From Pachyseris speciosa (lineage: Eukaryota; Cnidaria; Anthozoa; Scleractinia; Pachyseridae): 64,000 nucleotides of DNA. The stretch spans positions 540,001-604,000 of the forward strand of contig JAEMWC010000119.1 of assembly GCA_016490735.1 (NCBI GenBank). Direction: 5' to 3'. Below the pieces are notes generated by a model. It made no database searches, was not told the origin of the DNA, and saw only the letters and a list, made by a program, of their open reading frames with translations. The translations under genes and the position numbers were made by a program. Positions 22,101 to 33,200 of the stretch are shown here, one piece after another; the stretch's first letter is position 1; every line of letters starts with the position of its first letter.

Positions 22101-24954
22101 CAGATCTTCATCTCTAAATATCAGCGCCCAAAGGACATACAACTTTGAACCTAACTTAAATCAATGACACTACAGTTTAAAACATATTAATTTTCATTAA
22201 TTAAGTGTCACTGTTCAAAACGAGAGATCATCAACTAGTGTAATAATTTGTCTAATAATACCTTCAGAGAAACTAAAGAAAAAAACATTATTTATTTTGT
22301 GAGTGCTGAAATCAAGCCAGATCAATAAGAGTAACTACAGTGGAGACTAGATTATCAGGACCTTGTTTTACCTGGACTTTTCAATTATCCAGACCATTTC
22401 CTCTGGTCCAATATTTTTCGTGAATATCAACAAGGCTTAATGAAGATTCCTAGAAACTACATTGCATCGCTAGGACTTATTTTTAATTTAAGTTATTTAT
22501 AACATGTTTGTTTCCTTTCAAAAAGCAGACATTTTAGATCAAAGATTTTACATGAAGTTCAATTGTATGATACAGTATGCAAAAGCACTACATTCTGAAT
22601 TCCTAATAAATTCAGTTTTACAATGTATATTTTCTCATTAATGTTCATATTTTCAATTATTTGGACTATTTTATCCAACAAGTCCGGACAATCAAGGTTT
22701 GACTGTTGTGCTTCACACTACACAAAATAATTAATTAAATACAAGGATTCATTGGCGTCACTATAGCTTCTTCTAGGTACAATAAAGATGTTGTTGTTGT
22801 TCTAGCCAGGACTCAAATTTAGAAACAGGATCTAGTCCATCGGATACTCACACCAATCAAACAGAAGCGAGCTTCAAGATCAACTAATCAAAGTAACTGA
22901 ATGTGCAGTATGTAAAGGTTTTGCCAAATTTGGATGAGTTATTATTACAATTACTGTAAATGTTCTTGATTGTTACAACACACAGGATCACCACAAAGAC
23001 CTTGTATGTGAACAGAATCAAGATTTCCTGTCACTCAAATGCTACCTCCTGATGGCATTGACATTCACCAGTCAAGAGCATGCTGAGCCATGAGTGAACG
23101 TAAATGCTTAAACTGATGTGAAAAAAAGTTAAAAATATTCAACTTACTGTATGTGCATTATTAATCTTCTTTGTATCCCACATTCCATCACCTAACAAAA
23201 GAAACAAACCAACTGATCAGTACACAAGTACACGATTCTGGAGTTGAATGAAAACTGCCCACTTTTGCTGGTTGCAAGAAATTTTGAGAAAACCAGCCTC
23301 TGCTCAAGATAACAGAAGACTAGCTTAATGTACCCACGAAGGTAAGGAGATAGGCAAGGAGTTTTACACTAACCTGAACTGCTTATTATCGATATGGTGC
23401 CATCCGATGAACCACAAGCTAACATCAGACCATAATCTGGAGATGCCCACGATATAGCATTTACTGGAAAGAAAAAGATAATATTAAGCAGTTGGAGTAA
23501 ATAAAATTAATACTCTTAGAGTATAATCAGTCAGGCCCTACCTGGTACTAGTTTACTAAGATAGAGACCTGGCACTAGTAAGACCATGTTCACTGTATTT
23601 CGTCTTGTTTCGTTTCACTTCTCTATCATTCCGTGTACATACAAATTGATCTAAGTCAGACTGATTAAACCAATGTACTTGCGAAATGGATGGACTCTTA
23701 TCAAAACCTGAACTTTGCAGCTGCTTTTCATTGAAGGGGTGCATGGAATACAGCCCTAAGTGACTCTTGATGTTCAGTCAAATTCTTCAAGCAAATAAAA
23801 GGCAATTTGGAATGTGAATCTAACAGCTGATCAGAAGTCACTCAAGGCTAAACCTGCTGTAGATCACAATCTTTCCTTCTTACCAGAAGAATCATGATTG
23901 CAAAATTCTTGAAGTTTCACCCATCCGCTACTTGTTTCCTTCCAAATAATAACCTAGGAAAAACAAAAATCAATGATCATTTCCTGAATAATGTAACCAT
24001 GTATCAAAGACCAACTCATACCAACCTATAACAACAACATCAACAGATGTTTCACTGGGAGCCAGTCACAAAAAAAGCAAATTGTCTGGCTGTAAACATA
24101 ATTTTGCCTGCCTGTGACGAGAATATCATGGTATGAAGAAGTTACAGTAAATGCAAACACATTTTCCTGCCTGTGACAACTCAGAACCTTAAAGTGCACC
24201 TAACCCCAAAATATTTTTTCGCTAAAATAAATCTTTGCACCTGCTCGAAACGCATTGTGCCTCTTAGCGCTTTTCTAAACCAAATCTTGACTTTTAATAG
24301 GCTGTAAAAGGTTTGAATTCTAACCATTATCTGTTTCACGACCGAGTCATAAGAGGCATGGGTCTATTCCCGATTTGAAGTCACAAACTGATATTTGCAT
24401 CGCAGTAAGTCTTTGTAAACATGCATGAAAATCAGTTTGTGACGTCAAACTGGGAATAGACCCATGCCCCTTCTGACTTGGAAAAACCTTTACATACTGC
24501 ACATTCAGTTACTTTGATTAGTTGCTCTTGAAGCTCGCTTCTGTTTGATTGGTGTGAGTATGCGATGGACTAGATCCTGTTTCTAAATTTGAGTCCTGGC
24601 TAGAACAACAACAGCAACAACATCTTTATTGTACCTGACTTCTTGACTTGGAAAAATATTTTGGGGTGAGGTGCACTTTAAAGCAACCCTTCCTTCAACT
24701 CAAGCCAACTACATCTGGGAGATAACAACAGCTCCATATTACAACCACTCTTTTGTCTATTTAGGGATACTACATATTTTACATGCACTTTAGAAGACAA
24801 AAGAGTTCATATTGATGTCGCCCAACATGAATTCTAAAGGAACATTCCATAAACATGCATATTTGAAAGTTGCAAGCCAACTCTCTCACAGAATAATTAT
24901 GTAAGAGATGATGATAATGGTGTTGATTATGAAGAAGTATATATTAAGTTCTAA

Positions 24955-24990
<36 letters not shown>

Positions 24991-26104
24991 GTTACATAAG
25001 GATTCTTCAATTATTACAGACTCATTATAATAACTTCATCACCATCACCAACACCGTCACCATCCCATCATCACCACCTTCATCTTCCTCCTTCCCTCCT
25101 CCTCGTCATCATCATCATCATCATCAACACTTAACATCATCATCATCAACACTTAACATCATCATCATCATCACTTAACATCATCATCATCATCATCATC
25201 AACACTTAACATCATCATCATCATCATCATCATCATCACCCTTATTTTAATATTAGTATTAGAGGTACAGATATTGACATTAGTTACCTTTCTATCATAC
25301 GAACAAGATGCTAAGAGATTGCCAAACATTGGATGTGCCCAGCTTACTTGCCACACAGGTCCCTCGTGTCTAAGAAGAAGAATTAACATGATATTATCAT
25401 CAATGGGAAATTGTGTACCACTTCAAAATTACTATAGAATCTCCTGGCACTGAAAACATTATCAGATGGCAAAATGCAGGACAACTTATGATACCAAAGG
25501 ATGACCTACTGAAGGATACATTCTTGAATGTTACCTTAATAATTTTATTACTATCAATCTGCATCACATGTGACCAGTGTTTCAGAAATTTGAATGGAGT
25601 GCTCAAATTATGAAGTGAAAATCACCATCACACATACTTTCTGTGGGAGTTTCCCATTCATCAAATAGGGAAAGCTACAAAATTTATTTTTATATCACTA
25701 CTGACTATTTTGTGTGATTACTGGAAAACGTTTGGTCACTTTTTGATTTGAGTGAGCAAGAAGTTTAGAGAACCCTACCCTCTTAAACAAGCAACTTGTG
25801 TCTGAGTGTTTCCACTGATTTCAAAGATTTTTACTGTCCTGTCAGATGAACAAGTTGCAAGCTTCTTGCCATAGTAATCCATCTGAGCATCATGCTACAG
25901 GAAAACAACACATTACAGAGGTCAGTCTAAAACCAACCCAAAATTTTGGTTTATCAACGGAGTTGATAATGTAAATTGACATTGTGATTGCATTGTGATT
26001 ACTTTATTATATTCTTGTTGCCATTTCAGAGTAGTTGGTTGGGTTGGTTTTAGGGGGTTAGTCTCTAAAGAAACTGTGGTGTTGTGTCGGGGGAGGAGTG
26101 AAAG

Positions 26105-26137
<33 letters not shown>

Positions 26138-26780
26138 ATAAATTGACCACCGTACTGGGATTAAAGAAAGCTGATGTTTTGAGTGTTAGCCCTCCATCAA
26201 AGCAAATCAAAGGGCTAACGCTCTGACAAAGGGCTAATGCTCGAAACATCAGCTACCCGGGGGGGGGGGGGGGGGGGTACTCCCATAAAGTCCGGATAGG
26301 TGTGTGCCGCGAAGGGTCTTAAACCCTGACCCTATTTAAGGAACAATCCAACGAAAATTGATACCCTATTTAAGGCCCAAATCCAAAAAATGACACCCTA
26401 TGCAAGGGAAGAACAAAAACTCAAAATAGCTTGAACAGGTCAACTCAAAAACACAATCTTTTTAAAATCGCTTTGGCAATACTTTAACTTTGACAGATCA
26501 TTTGTTTTCCGCTTAACTGGGTGTTTACACCCTGCTATTTTTGCTGATACAAATTTAGGCACCCTATCTAAGGATCACACCGGGACACTAACATAGCCGA
26601 AAAGGATACCCTATTTAAGGATCAAGAACCTCCAAAAACCATACCCTATTCCACGGCACATACCTATATAGCCCATATAGGGGAGTACCCCCCCCGGGAT
26701 CAGCTATTTGAATCCCAGTACGGTGGTCAATTGACATTATCAACTCCGTGAATAAACCAAATTTTTCGTGTTTCACTCCT

Positions 26781-26815
<35 letters not shown>

Positions 26816-27749
26816 ACCCCCTGAAACCAACCCAACCAACTACTCTGAAATGGCAACAAGAATACCACAAAGCAATCACAATGCATGTTACTACAATTTA
26901 CTATTTATAATAGTAATATTTAAGGACTGGTCCGCCTCGATTAGCTGTAAAGCTATTTGCAGCCCAGTCCACCAAGAATTATCCACTTGTAAAAGAGTTG
27001 AAATAAACTTGAACTTGAACTTGAACACCAGAATACTAACTACAACCTTATTGGGGAGGCTGAGATCAACAGCTCAAGAATGAAGGAATGAGCTGACGGC
27101 TCAAGAACGAGTTTCTCCCATTTGATAATGTAAGCACTCAACTCGGATGATGGTCAGTCACGCTTGTGTACCCAACACATCGCTAAAGTTTTCGACAAAC
27201 ACTTCACTAAATCATTCCACGGAGTCAAAGCTTGTTAAACAGCTACATGTATTTCTGGAGTTTCACTTTGTTACATACACTTCAACGTTTATCTTTGTGT
27301 TACGATAAAAATCTGTCAACACTTTCAGGAACACACAGTATAACAAAATATGGCATTCAGTTGATTCATTTTTTCAAGAATTCACCCGGTTCAAGATCTG
27401 CTGTTTACGTCAACGCTACATGTAATTATTATTCAATTATATTTTTCTGTTTGGCAAATACAATAACCCAGCTAATGTTCAACTCGTCTGGAAATAGGAC
27501 AAAGATAAAATTTGCATTCCATACAACGAGGTTTCCGCGCAAAAGCAGCATTTCCACGTCAAACACATCTGGGAATTACTTTCACCACTATAGCATGTCT
27601 TCTGGCATATATGATGAGGGTTGCTCACAATTTCATTCTATTTTTCTTCCAGAAACATCAAACAAAAATTTCCGAAATCTAGAAAGCCAGTTACTTACGA
27701 TCATATCCTCGTGCGAGGTATCCACCGTGTTTAGAACCGACACCTTCAT
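18742..27749 (-). CDS. SEC13: SEC13, COPII coat and nuclear pore WD-repeat protein
   Basis: Twelve minus-strand exons splice to a 311-residue frame without a break: 27,749-27,699; 25,894-25,779; 25,369-25,288; 23,953-23,884; 23,463-23,374; 23,191-23,148; 21,862-21,806; 21,682-21,609; 20,828-20,708; 19,880-19,821; 19,473-19,387; 18,825-18,742. The length matches the family (about 320). Typical SEC13 segments are seen: [86 protein letters not shown] and [11 protein letters not shown]13 forms a six-bladed beta-propeller that pairs with SEC31 in the COPII cage and with NUP proteins in the Y complex of the nuclear pore, and also acts in GATOR2. Introns are rich in MITEs and microsatellites. It is head to head with CENPL. 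I regard the identification as certain; exon borders are by eye but phase-consistent. Confidence 0.95.
19088..19151. repeat. (ATT)n microsatellite
   Basis: About 20 units of ATT in the last intron region of SEC13. Short open frames rich in Ile across it are artefacts. Confidence 0.95.
20226..20432. mobile_element. MITE in SEC13 intron (family with 60,518 and 61,945 copies)
   Basis: Ends are inverted copies: TTTGTATAAATCTACTAG and CTAGTAGATTTATACTAAAA. The inside has the phrases TCTGATTGGCTATGCTACTC and ACTATCTATTCTG, shared in reverse orientation with copies near 60,600 and 62,070. Length about 207 bp. Confidence 0.7.
20985..21267. mobile_element. MITE in SEC13 intron
   Basis: Inverted ends AAGGCCCATTTTCACTGG and the complement CACAGGGAATTTTTGTCAC...; about 283 bp. 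The inside has repeated sense and antisense words such as TTGTCAC and TTGCA. No coding potential. Confidence 0.6.
22335..22706. mobile_element. pogo/Tigger-like MITE in SEC13 intron
   Basis: Left end CAGTGGAGACTAGATTATCAG and right end complementary to it (CCGGACAATCAAGGTTTGACTG), with repeated internal phrases ATTATCCAGACC and ATTTGGACTATT. This CAGT...ATTATC(C)GGAC pattern is typical of pogo/Tigger ends. About 370 bp, noncoding. Confidence 0.6.
22775..22935 (+). repeat. Interspersed repeat, paired with an inverted copy at 24,488-24,645
   Basis: The block from GGTACAATAAAGATGTTG through CTAGCCAGGACTC to CTGAATGTGCAGTATG recurs in inverted orientation 1.6 kb away in another SEC13 intron. A TTG run near one end looks like a retroposon tail. 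Confidence 0.7.
24189..24681. mobile_element. TTAA-flanked MITE carrying a nested repeat
   Basis: Ends TTAAAGTGCACCTAACCCC and GGGGTGAGGTGCACTTTAA are inverted copies, and TTAA is present at both borders, as in piggyBac-type insertions. Inside is a further inverted pair (GGCATGGGTCTATTCCC and GGGAATAGACCCATGCC). The repeat at 24,488-24,645 is nested within it. Confidence 0.65.
24488..24645 (-). repeat. Inverted copy of the 22,775-22,935 repeat
   Basis: Begins TACATACTGCACATTCAG and ends near CAACATCTTTATTGTACC, the complement of the copy at 22,775. It interrupts the TTAA-flanked MITE. Confidence 0.7.
24957..25245. repeat. Microsatellites (ATT)n and (CAT)n with an embedded AACACTTA spacer
   Basis: (ATT)n at 24,957-24,989, then an ATC/CAT-rich block from 25,025. 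From 25,105 to 25,240 CAT runs are regularly interrupted by AACACTTAA or ACTTAA, giving four variant units. It lies in a SEC13 intron just before exon 3. Confidence 0.9.
25985..26880. mobile_element. Foldback element in SEC13 intron 1
   Basis: Arms of about 190 bp are inverted copies: left 25,985-26,180 (GTTGCCATTTCAGAGTAGTT..., CCACCGTACTGGGATT) and right 26,700-26,880 (AATCCCAGTACGGTGG..., AACTACTCTGAAATGGCAAC). The spacer holds GGGCTAACGCTC-type words and a nested MITE at 26,245-26,698. An extra fragment of the arm, TTGGTTTATCAACGGAGTTG, occurs at 25,947. Confidence 0.75.
26245..26698. mobile_element. MITE with poly-G ends, nested in the foldback element
   Basis: Left end CCCGGG followed by a long G run and TACTCCCATA; right end TATAGGGGAGTACCCCCCCCGGG, the inverse. 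Internal phrase CCCTATTTAAGG occurs four times. Related ends occur at 48,187 and 48,540. Confidence 0.7.
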
Positions 27750-28008
27750 GGTAAAGAGGAAGAAACCAACATTCAAATGACAGGTTACCAGCTGAGAGTA
27801 AGTGATTATGCTACCGGAAAATGCGAAAACAATTTACAACTCACCATTTTCGTCCACTCTGTAAACTCAACGTGGCAGCGGAACCTCGCTTTCGCGTCAG
27901 ACGCACGAGTAACCGCTCCTTTTGTGCTCAGCAGCCTCTCCTTCCATCTCAGTAACCAAGCCTTTATAGACGCGGCAAGTTTTTGAAAAAATTCGTTGCA
28001 AAACGAAA
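27750..28008. promoter_or_regulatory. Divergent SEC13/CENPL promoter region
   Basis: Only 259 bp separate the two start codons, which read outward. Both 5' untranslated regions and both promoters must fit here, so a shared bidirectional promoter is likely. The stretch is less AT-rich than the flanks (CGCTTTCGCGTCAGACGCACG near 27,888) and has no TATA box in a convincing position. The assignment rests on spacing alone. Confidence 0.6.
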
Positions 28009-29196
28009 ATGGCGGCTTCTTTAGTGACTCCGTCCGAAGGAACTTTTTCTGGAAGAGGCAAGTTTATTCGCTTTAGTTCAAGGACTGGTAAGTGCAGTCA
28101 GCCTGTGCGTACTCCTTGGTTATCCAGAAGGCACACGCCTTATGTGAAAACGCCTAAAACAGGGCGAACTTCTCGAATTCAAACTGCGGATGATCGTGAT
28201 GTTGGATTCCTTAAGCGAAGGGTAAACAAAGATGCATTAACTCCTCAGGATTCAGAGAGATCGTTACCTTCAAACTCAAGAACTGAACCCTCTGAAACAC
28301 AAACTAAGGATGCATTTCAAGATATTATTGGCAAAACACTGCGCGTGTTTCAAGCTTCGCCTCTTTTCAAATTCGACACTTCTAGGACGACATTGAGAAA
28401 TTATGGAGAACAACTCACGGCATTTATGCAGCTAGAGACTGAAAAACAGCTTGTTATTGGAGCAAGTGGGGAAGTTAAGGACAAGAAATACAAAACTGAT
28501 ATCTCTTCATTCAAAGATATCTCAGCGGATGACACCAAATTATCAGCTGTCAAAATAACAGTGGAGAGTTTCAACTCAAAACCTGCACAGGCGAAATCAA
28601 GTTCAAATCCTATTTTGACAGCGATGTTTTTCTCTGCTGGAACACACGATTCAGAGAATATAAGGCTGCAAGATAACTTTACTTCTTTGCCCATTTGCCT
28701 CGTTAAGGCACCGGTTGAACTTGCGAGAATCATGATATCCTGGTTTGAACAGGGTTTCGATTGCAGAATCACACCGATGACTTTTTCATCTATGGAACTT
28801 GGATGGTATTTTTCTCTTTGGGCTGGGATGTCGTCACTAGGAAAATCCGTGCCAATCGAACTTTGCTACGATTCCTCCAGTGTCAACGGACTCAGCAAAA
28901 TAATATTCAGCATTGAACAAAACGATGCGAAAGCGATTTGGGAGAGCGTTCACAGTAGCAACTCACTGGTTTTCACTGAAGAGGAGTCCGTCACGTTTCT
29001 TAAGGCTTTGGAGTCGCATTTTTATCACCATTTTAGAATCAATCTGGAAGGACTGCCCATCACAAGAGTTAAAACAGCTATTGCTTACATCGCCTCAGAG
29101 GGGAAGTTGAAAATTGTGCACCCTTATTACGCAGATCATATTCTGGAGCAACTTACAAGAGCTGCATTAACAAAAGAATTTTATGGAAGATTGTGA
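28009..29196 (+). CDS. CENPL: Centromere protein L
   Basis: An uninterrupted single-exon frame of 395 residues, starting MAASLVTPSEGTFSG. The N-terminal 90 residues are basic and Pro/Thr/Ser-rich; the folded part starts about residue 105. The C-terminal half carries the family pattern: WFEQGFDCRITPM, LGWYFSLWAGM, then NDAKAIWESVHSS, LESHFYHHFRINL and KLKIVHPYYADHILEQL. CENP-L forms a complex with CENP-N inside the constitutive centromere-associated network, which binds CENP-A chromatin and links it to the kinetochore. It is somewhat longer than the vertebrate protein (about 344). It has no introns, unlike its neighbours. It shares a divergent promoter with SEC13, itself part of a nuclear pore subcomplex that also goes to kinetochores. 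I recognise the family by conserved C-terminal blocks. Confidence 0.88.
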   Translation: MAASLVTPSEGTFSGRGKFIRFSSRTGKCSQPVRTPWLSRRHTPYVKTPKTGRTSRIQTADDRDVGFLKRRVNKDALTPQDSERSLPSNSRTEPSETQTKDAFQDIIGKTLRVFQASPLFKFDTSRTTLRNYGEQLTAFMQLETEKQLVIGASGEVKDKKYKTDISSFKDISADDTKLSAVKITVESFNSKPAQAKSSSNPILTAMFFSAGTHDSENIRLQDNFTSLPICLVKAPVELARIMISWFEQGFDCRITPMTFSSMELGWYFSLWAGMSSLGKSVPIELCYDSSSVNGLSKIIFSIEQNDAKAIWESVHSSNSLVFTEEESVTFLKALESHFYHHFRINLEGLPITRVKTAIAYIASEGKLKIVHPYYADHILEQLTRAALTKEFYGRL

Positions 29197-30240
29197 TTTC
29201 CAATAGGGAACCTTTTTAGATCATGCTATTTTCAAATCATGTTTTCACTATAGTTTTATTGGCATTTTTATACATTCTATACAGTAGGTGATTAACTATT
29301 TGACAGCTTGGCTACTATTTTAAAGTCTTACTTCGGGACACCTTTGACTGATTTTCATGTTACTCTCAACGAAACTGAGCTTTACACTGAAACTTGTATT
29401 TTTATACACCGTTTATAAACATATAGTAGGGAATTTTTATGCTTACTTTCTCTAGTATGAGTACTTTACATGAAGTACAATACCAGAAAAACTGAGCTAT
29501 TATATCAGTTACGTACACATATAGAGAATTAAATCAAATTATTGAATAAAAGTGAATAAATCTTCTACAGTGTTTCAAAGGACAAACAAACAATAAATGT
29601 CTTTTGTCCAGTAACATTTGCTTGACCTTCCCCACCCCTGCCCCCCCCCCCCCCCCCCACAGTACAGTGTACTTCTCTTGCTACCCCTCCCCTGTCTTGT
29701 CACATTGTTTGTGCATGCTGATGATATCCACATTAAACTACCGCATTGAAGATGTTATAAAACAATTGGTTCATGTATCAGCTGAGTGTTCATCAAGATA
29801 TGAAGCACTTGGGAAGTTTGGAGAGCAGTCAAGAAGCTAGAGTTGCTCTCGGCTCAAGCACAGACTGCAAGCAGTCCCTCTTTCTTCCCTTGGTCGAACT
29901 TGTGAGCAAGAGAGACTTGGGGTGAGCTGACAGAGCATGAAGTAGGACTAAGGAGCAAGCAATAAAACAGAAGGACTGCTTGCAGTCTACCTGGAGCAAC
30001 TCATGCATCTTTCATGCTCTCCAAACTTCCTGTGTGTTTTATGTCTCGATGAACGCATGCAGATGCATGAACCAATATTATTGTGAACTTTACAATAAGC
30101 ATTCATCTACATGTATACTTATTCAATCTCCTTCAACTTCTCAGAAGTCCATTGTAATGTAAATATAATTTTTTGTGACTGACTAGAGGAACAGCGTTGG
30201 TTATAATTAGTTTTTGCACATTTCTAAATTGACTATTTTG
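29197..30240. other. Convergent spacer between CENPL and the dehydratase gene
   Basis: Contains the 3' untranslated parts of both genes. AATAAA or close variants occur near 29,545 and 29,591 on the plus strand. A C run (about 19) lies at 29,641-29,659. No gene seen. Confidence 0.5.
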
Positions 30241-33200
30241 CTAGCTAATGAGATCACACAACTCCTCTGGAGTCACATTTCCTCCAGTCACCATGACAAC
30301 CACATTGCTTCCTGGTAACAAATCTGGTATTTTGTTTGCCTGTAATGCAGCAAATGCTGCAGCACCAGAGGGTTCAACCACAAGACCAGCATGGTAAAGT
30401 GTTTTTACAGCCCTGTATATATGCAAAGAAAATAATATGACATGACTAGGAGGAGACATTATGTATTACAAGGTTCATTACTTAACTGTTGTTGTCACAG
30501 AAAATGCCAATACCATGCAAGGAAGGTTTTTGGCTTCAACCAAAGAAAGACCCCACCCCCACCCCTATGGTCAATCTTCATATCTGAATTTTGAGAACCC
30601 CATTATTATACTGTGTTAAGAGTGATCTGTTCATTACCTCTTTAATTCATCATCAGTGACCAAAATAATGTCCTCTACAAACTCCTGCACATGACGGAAA
30701 GTTATTTTTCCTGAAGATTAAAAGAATAGTTTTTACAGCTCCGAAAATCTTGCGGCAAAAAAAAAAAACCAATGCAAGACAACTTAATTTTATTTTCCAA
30801 AGAGTACATTGATAAAAGACCTGACACCACAGGTAGCAAATGCTAATCAAGGCGGGACAGGAGAAAGAAAACTAAATGAAATTTGGTAGCCTCAGTTCAA
30901 GAGAAAAAGAAGCGTATTACAGAAGAAGCTGAAGAAAGACTATGTAATAGAAACATATATGACACTGGATGTCATGGAAAGAATATAATGATTCAGAGGG
31001 TGCTACGAAAAAAAAAGCACCATGTATTCCTTATTCTGACCACATTAAAATTTCCTGAGGTAACTTAGGGATTTTTCCCACAAGGATAGATCGAGGTTTA
31101 AGCCCAAGAGTCAGTTATCTTTATAGTGATACACAATTGAAGGAGTGCAGAACTTGGCAATGTGACAGGAGTAATTTCAGGCTATATTCCAGGAACCTCT
31201 TAAATTGTTTTGGCGAGTGTAGTCCTGAAAAGAACTGTCTATGGTCACATAGATTGATGATTCAACAACCTGGGTGGAGTCATAATCAGAGATACAATGA
31301 TGAACATCTGTTGACAGTTCAAAAAGACTGCATAAAATTTTTCAAATTTTTCAGAAAGGTCATATTGTCCCTATTTACCTGCATAAGGTGGGGCCAGCCC
31401 TGAGGCAATAGTATTTGTCGACTGGACACCAACAGCCTTCCCTTGCTGCTTACTAAGGTACATTGTGGGAGCTGTATATGCAATGTAAAGGGAAGATTTA
31501 AAACTATTTTTTTTTATTATACAGAATTCCAAATGGCTTATACAGTTAGTTTTTCAGGTTATAAGGCACACTGTCTTTTCAAAGATAATCACTGAATCGA
31601 CCAAAACTTATTCTTAAACTCAGGACTGTGCCTTATTGGCAAATATTTTCCTGAAACAATTTTTAAATTCGCATTTTCCACTATGATTAAGAACTGACTT
31701 TCATAGATATAGAGGTTTTTTTTAACCCACTCTTAAGTTTCCAAGAAAAAAGATAAGATATCGATGGGACTCTCAATTTGCTACTCACCATTTACAATCT
31801 CTTTCTGTGTCTTTACTATCCCTGCCAAGTGCCTCAGGGAAGAGGATAATTTGAGTTTTGGTCTCACTGGTTGGTAACAACTGAAGGCTCACATGAATTG
31901 AGGCTCATGAGAATTGAACAAGTGTGTAGTGGGCCAAACCAAATCAAAGGATACTCACTTCCCTACTCAGTATATATTCTTTGAGTTTTACATGTGGAGG
32001 CATCAAGGAGACTTAAAAACAAAAGCTTAACGTCGCTGCCCATTCACATGATCATCTGAACAGAGAAAGATTTTTTCTTTTATTTACCAGCAATTTGACC
32101 TTCAAAGTTAAAAATAAACACCAAATATTTCACTGATAACAAATACAACAACTCACCTCCTTCTGGCTCTACACCAAATATCCTTGTTGATTCACATCCT
32201 TTGAGTTTTATACCTGCTGCGACACCAGAAAGCAGACCACCACCCCCACAGCAAACAATCACCACATCAGGTCTTGGAATTTCCTCCAATATTTCTACAG
32301 CAGCACTTCAAAGATTTTTGCAAGTAAAATTGAGTTATTCCCAAAAAATGACACACTTTCCCAACTATAGTACCATAAAAGTACCATCACAATACAGAGA
32401 GTAAGGTTTTTTAAAAGGAGTGAATTATTGAACAAAAAGCCCTCAAGGGGATTATATTACTGTAGTTCAAAGACACTTTTTTGTGGGGGTGGGGGGGGGG
32501 GGGAGAGGGGGTACTCAATAGAGAGAAGAGAAGGGGATTATTCAATTTAGTGAGATGCAGTGCTGACAGCAAAGAAAGAGGAGTTCTGATTGAAGGTCAT
32601 AAATTAAAGCCATGATAAACCATACTTTGATAGTTGCACAAGAAATGATGTGCAGTGGTTGTAAACAAAAAGGTGGGAGGGGAAGAGAATGGGGGAAAGA
32701 GGGGAATGGGCACATGGGAATGGGGGAAGAGTGGAAGGGGGAGAGGGGTATGGGTGAGAGGGGAATGTAGGGAAGAGGGGAGGGTGAGAGGGGAATGTAG
32801 GGAAGAGGGGAGGGTGAGAGGGGAATGTGGGAAGAGGGGAAGGTGAGAGGGGAATGTGGGAAGAGGGGAAGGTGAGAGGGGAATGTGGGAAGAGGGGAGG
32901 GTGAGAGGGGAATGTGGGAAGAGGGGAGGGTGAGAGGGGAATGTGGGAAGAGGGGAAGGTGAGAGGGAATGTGGGAAGAGGGGAAGGTGAGAGGGGAATG
33001 TGGGAAGAGGGGAAGGTGAGAGGGGAATGTGGGAAGAGGGGAGGGTGAGAGGGGAATGTGGGAAGAGGGGAAGGTGAGAGGGGAATGTGGGAAGAGGGGA
33101 AGGTGAGAGGGGAATGTGGGAAGAGGGGAGGGTGAGAGGGGAATGTGGGAAGAGGGGAGGGTGAGAGGGAATGTGGGAAGAGGGGAAGGTGAGAGGGGAA

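Noticed and set aside
27232..27780. Plus-strand 182-codon frame before CENPL
   Set aside because: Overlaps SEC13 exon 1 and intron 1 on the other strand, shows no recognised domain and ends before the CENPL start.
28401..28772. Antisense 123-codon frame
   Set aside because: Shadow of CENPL.
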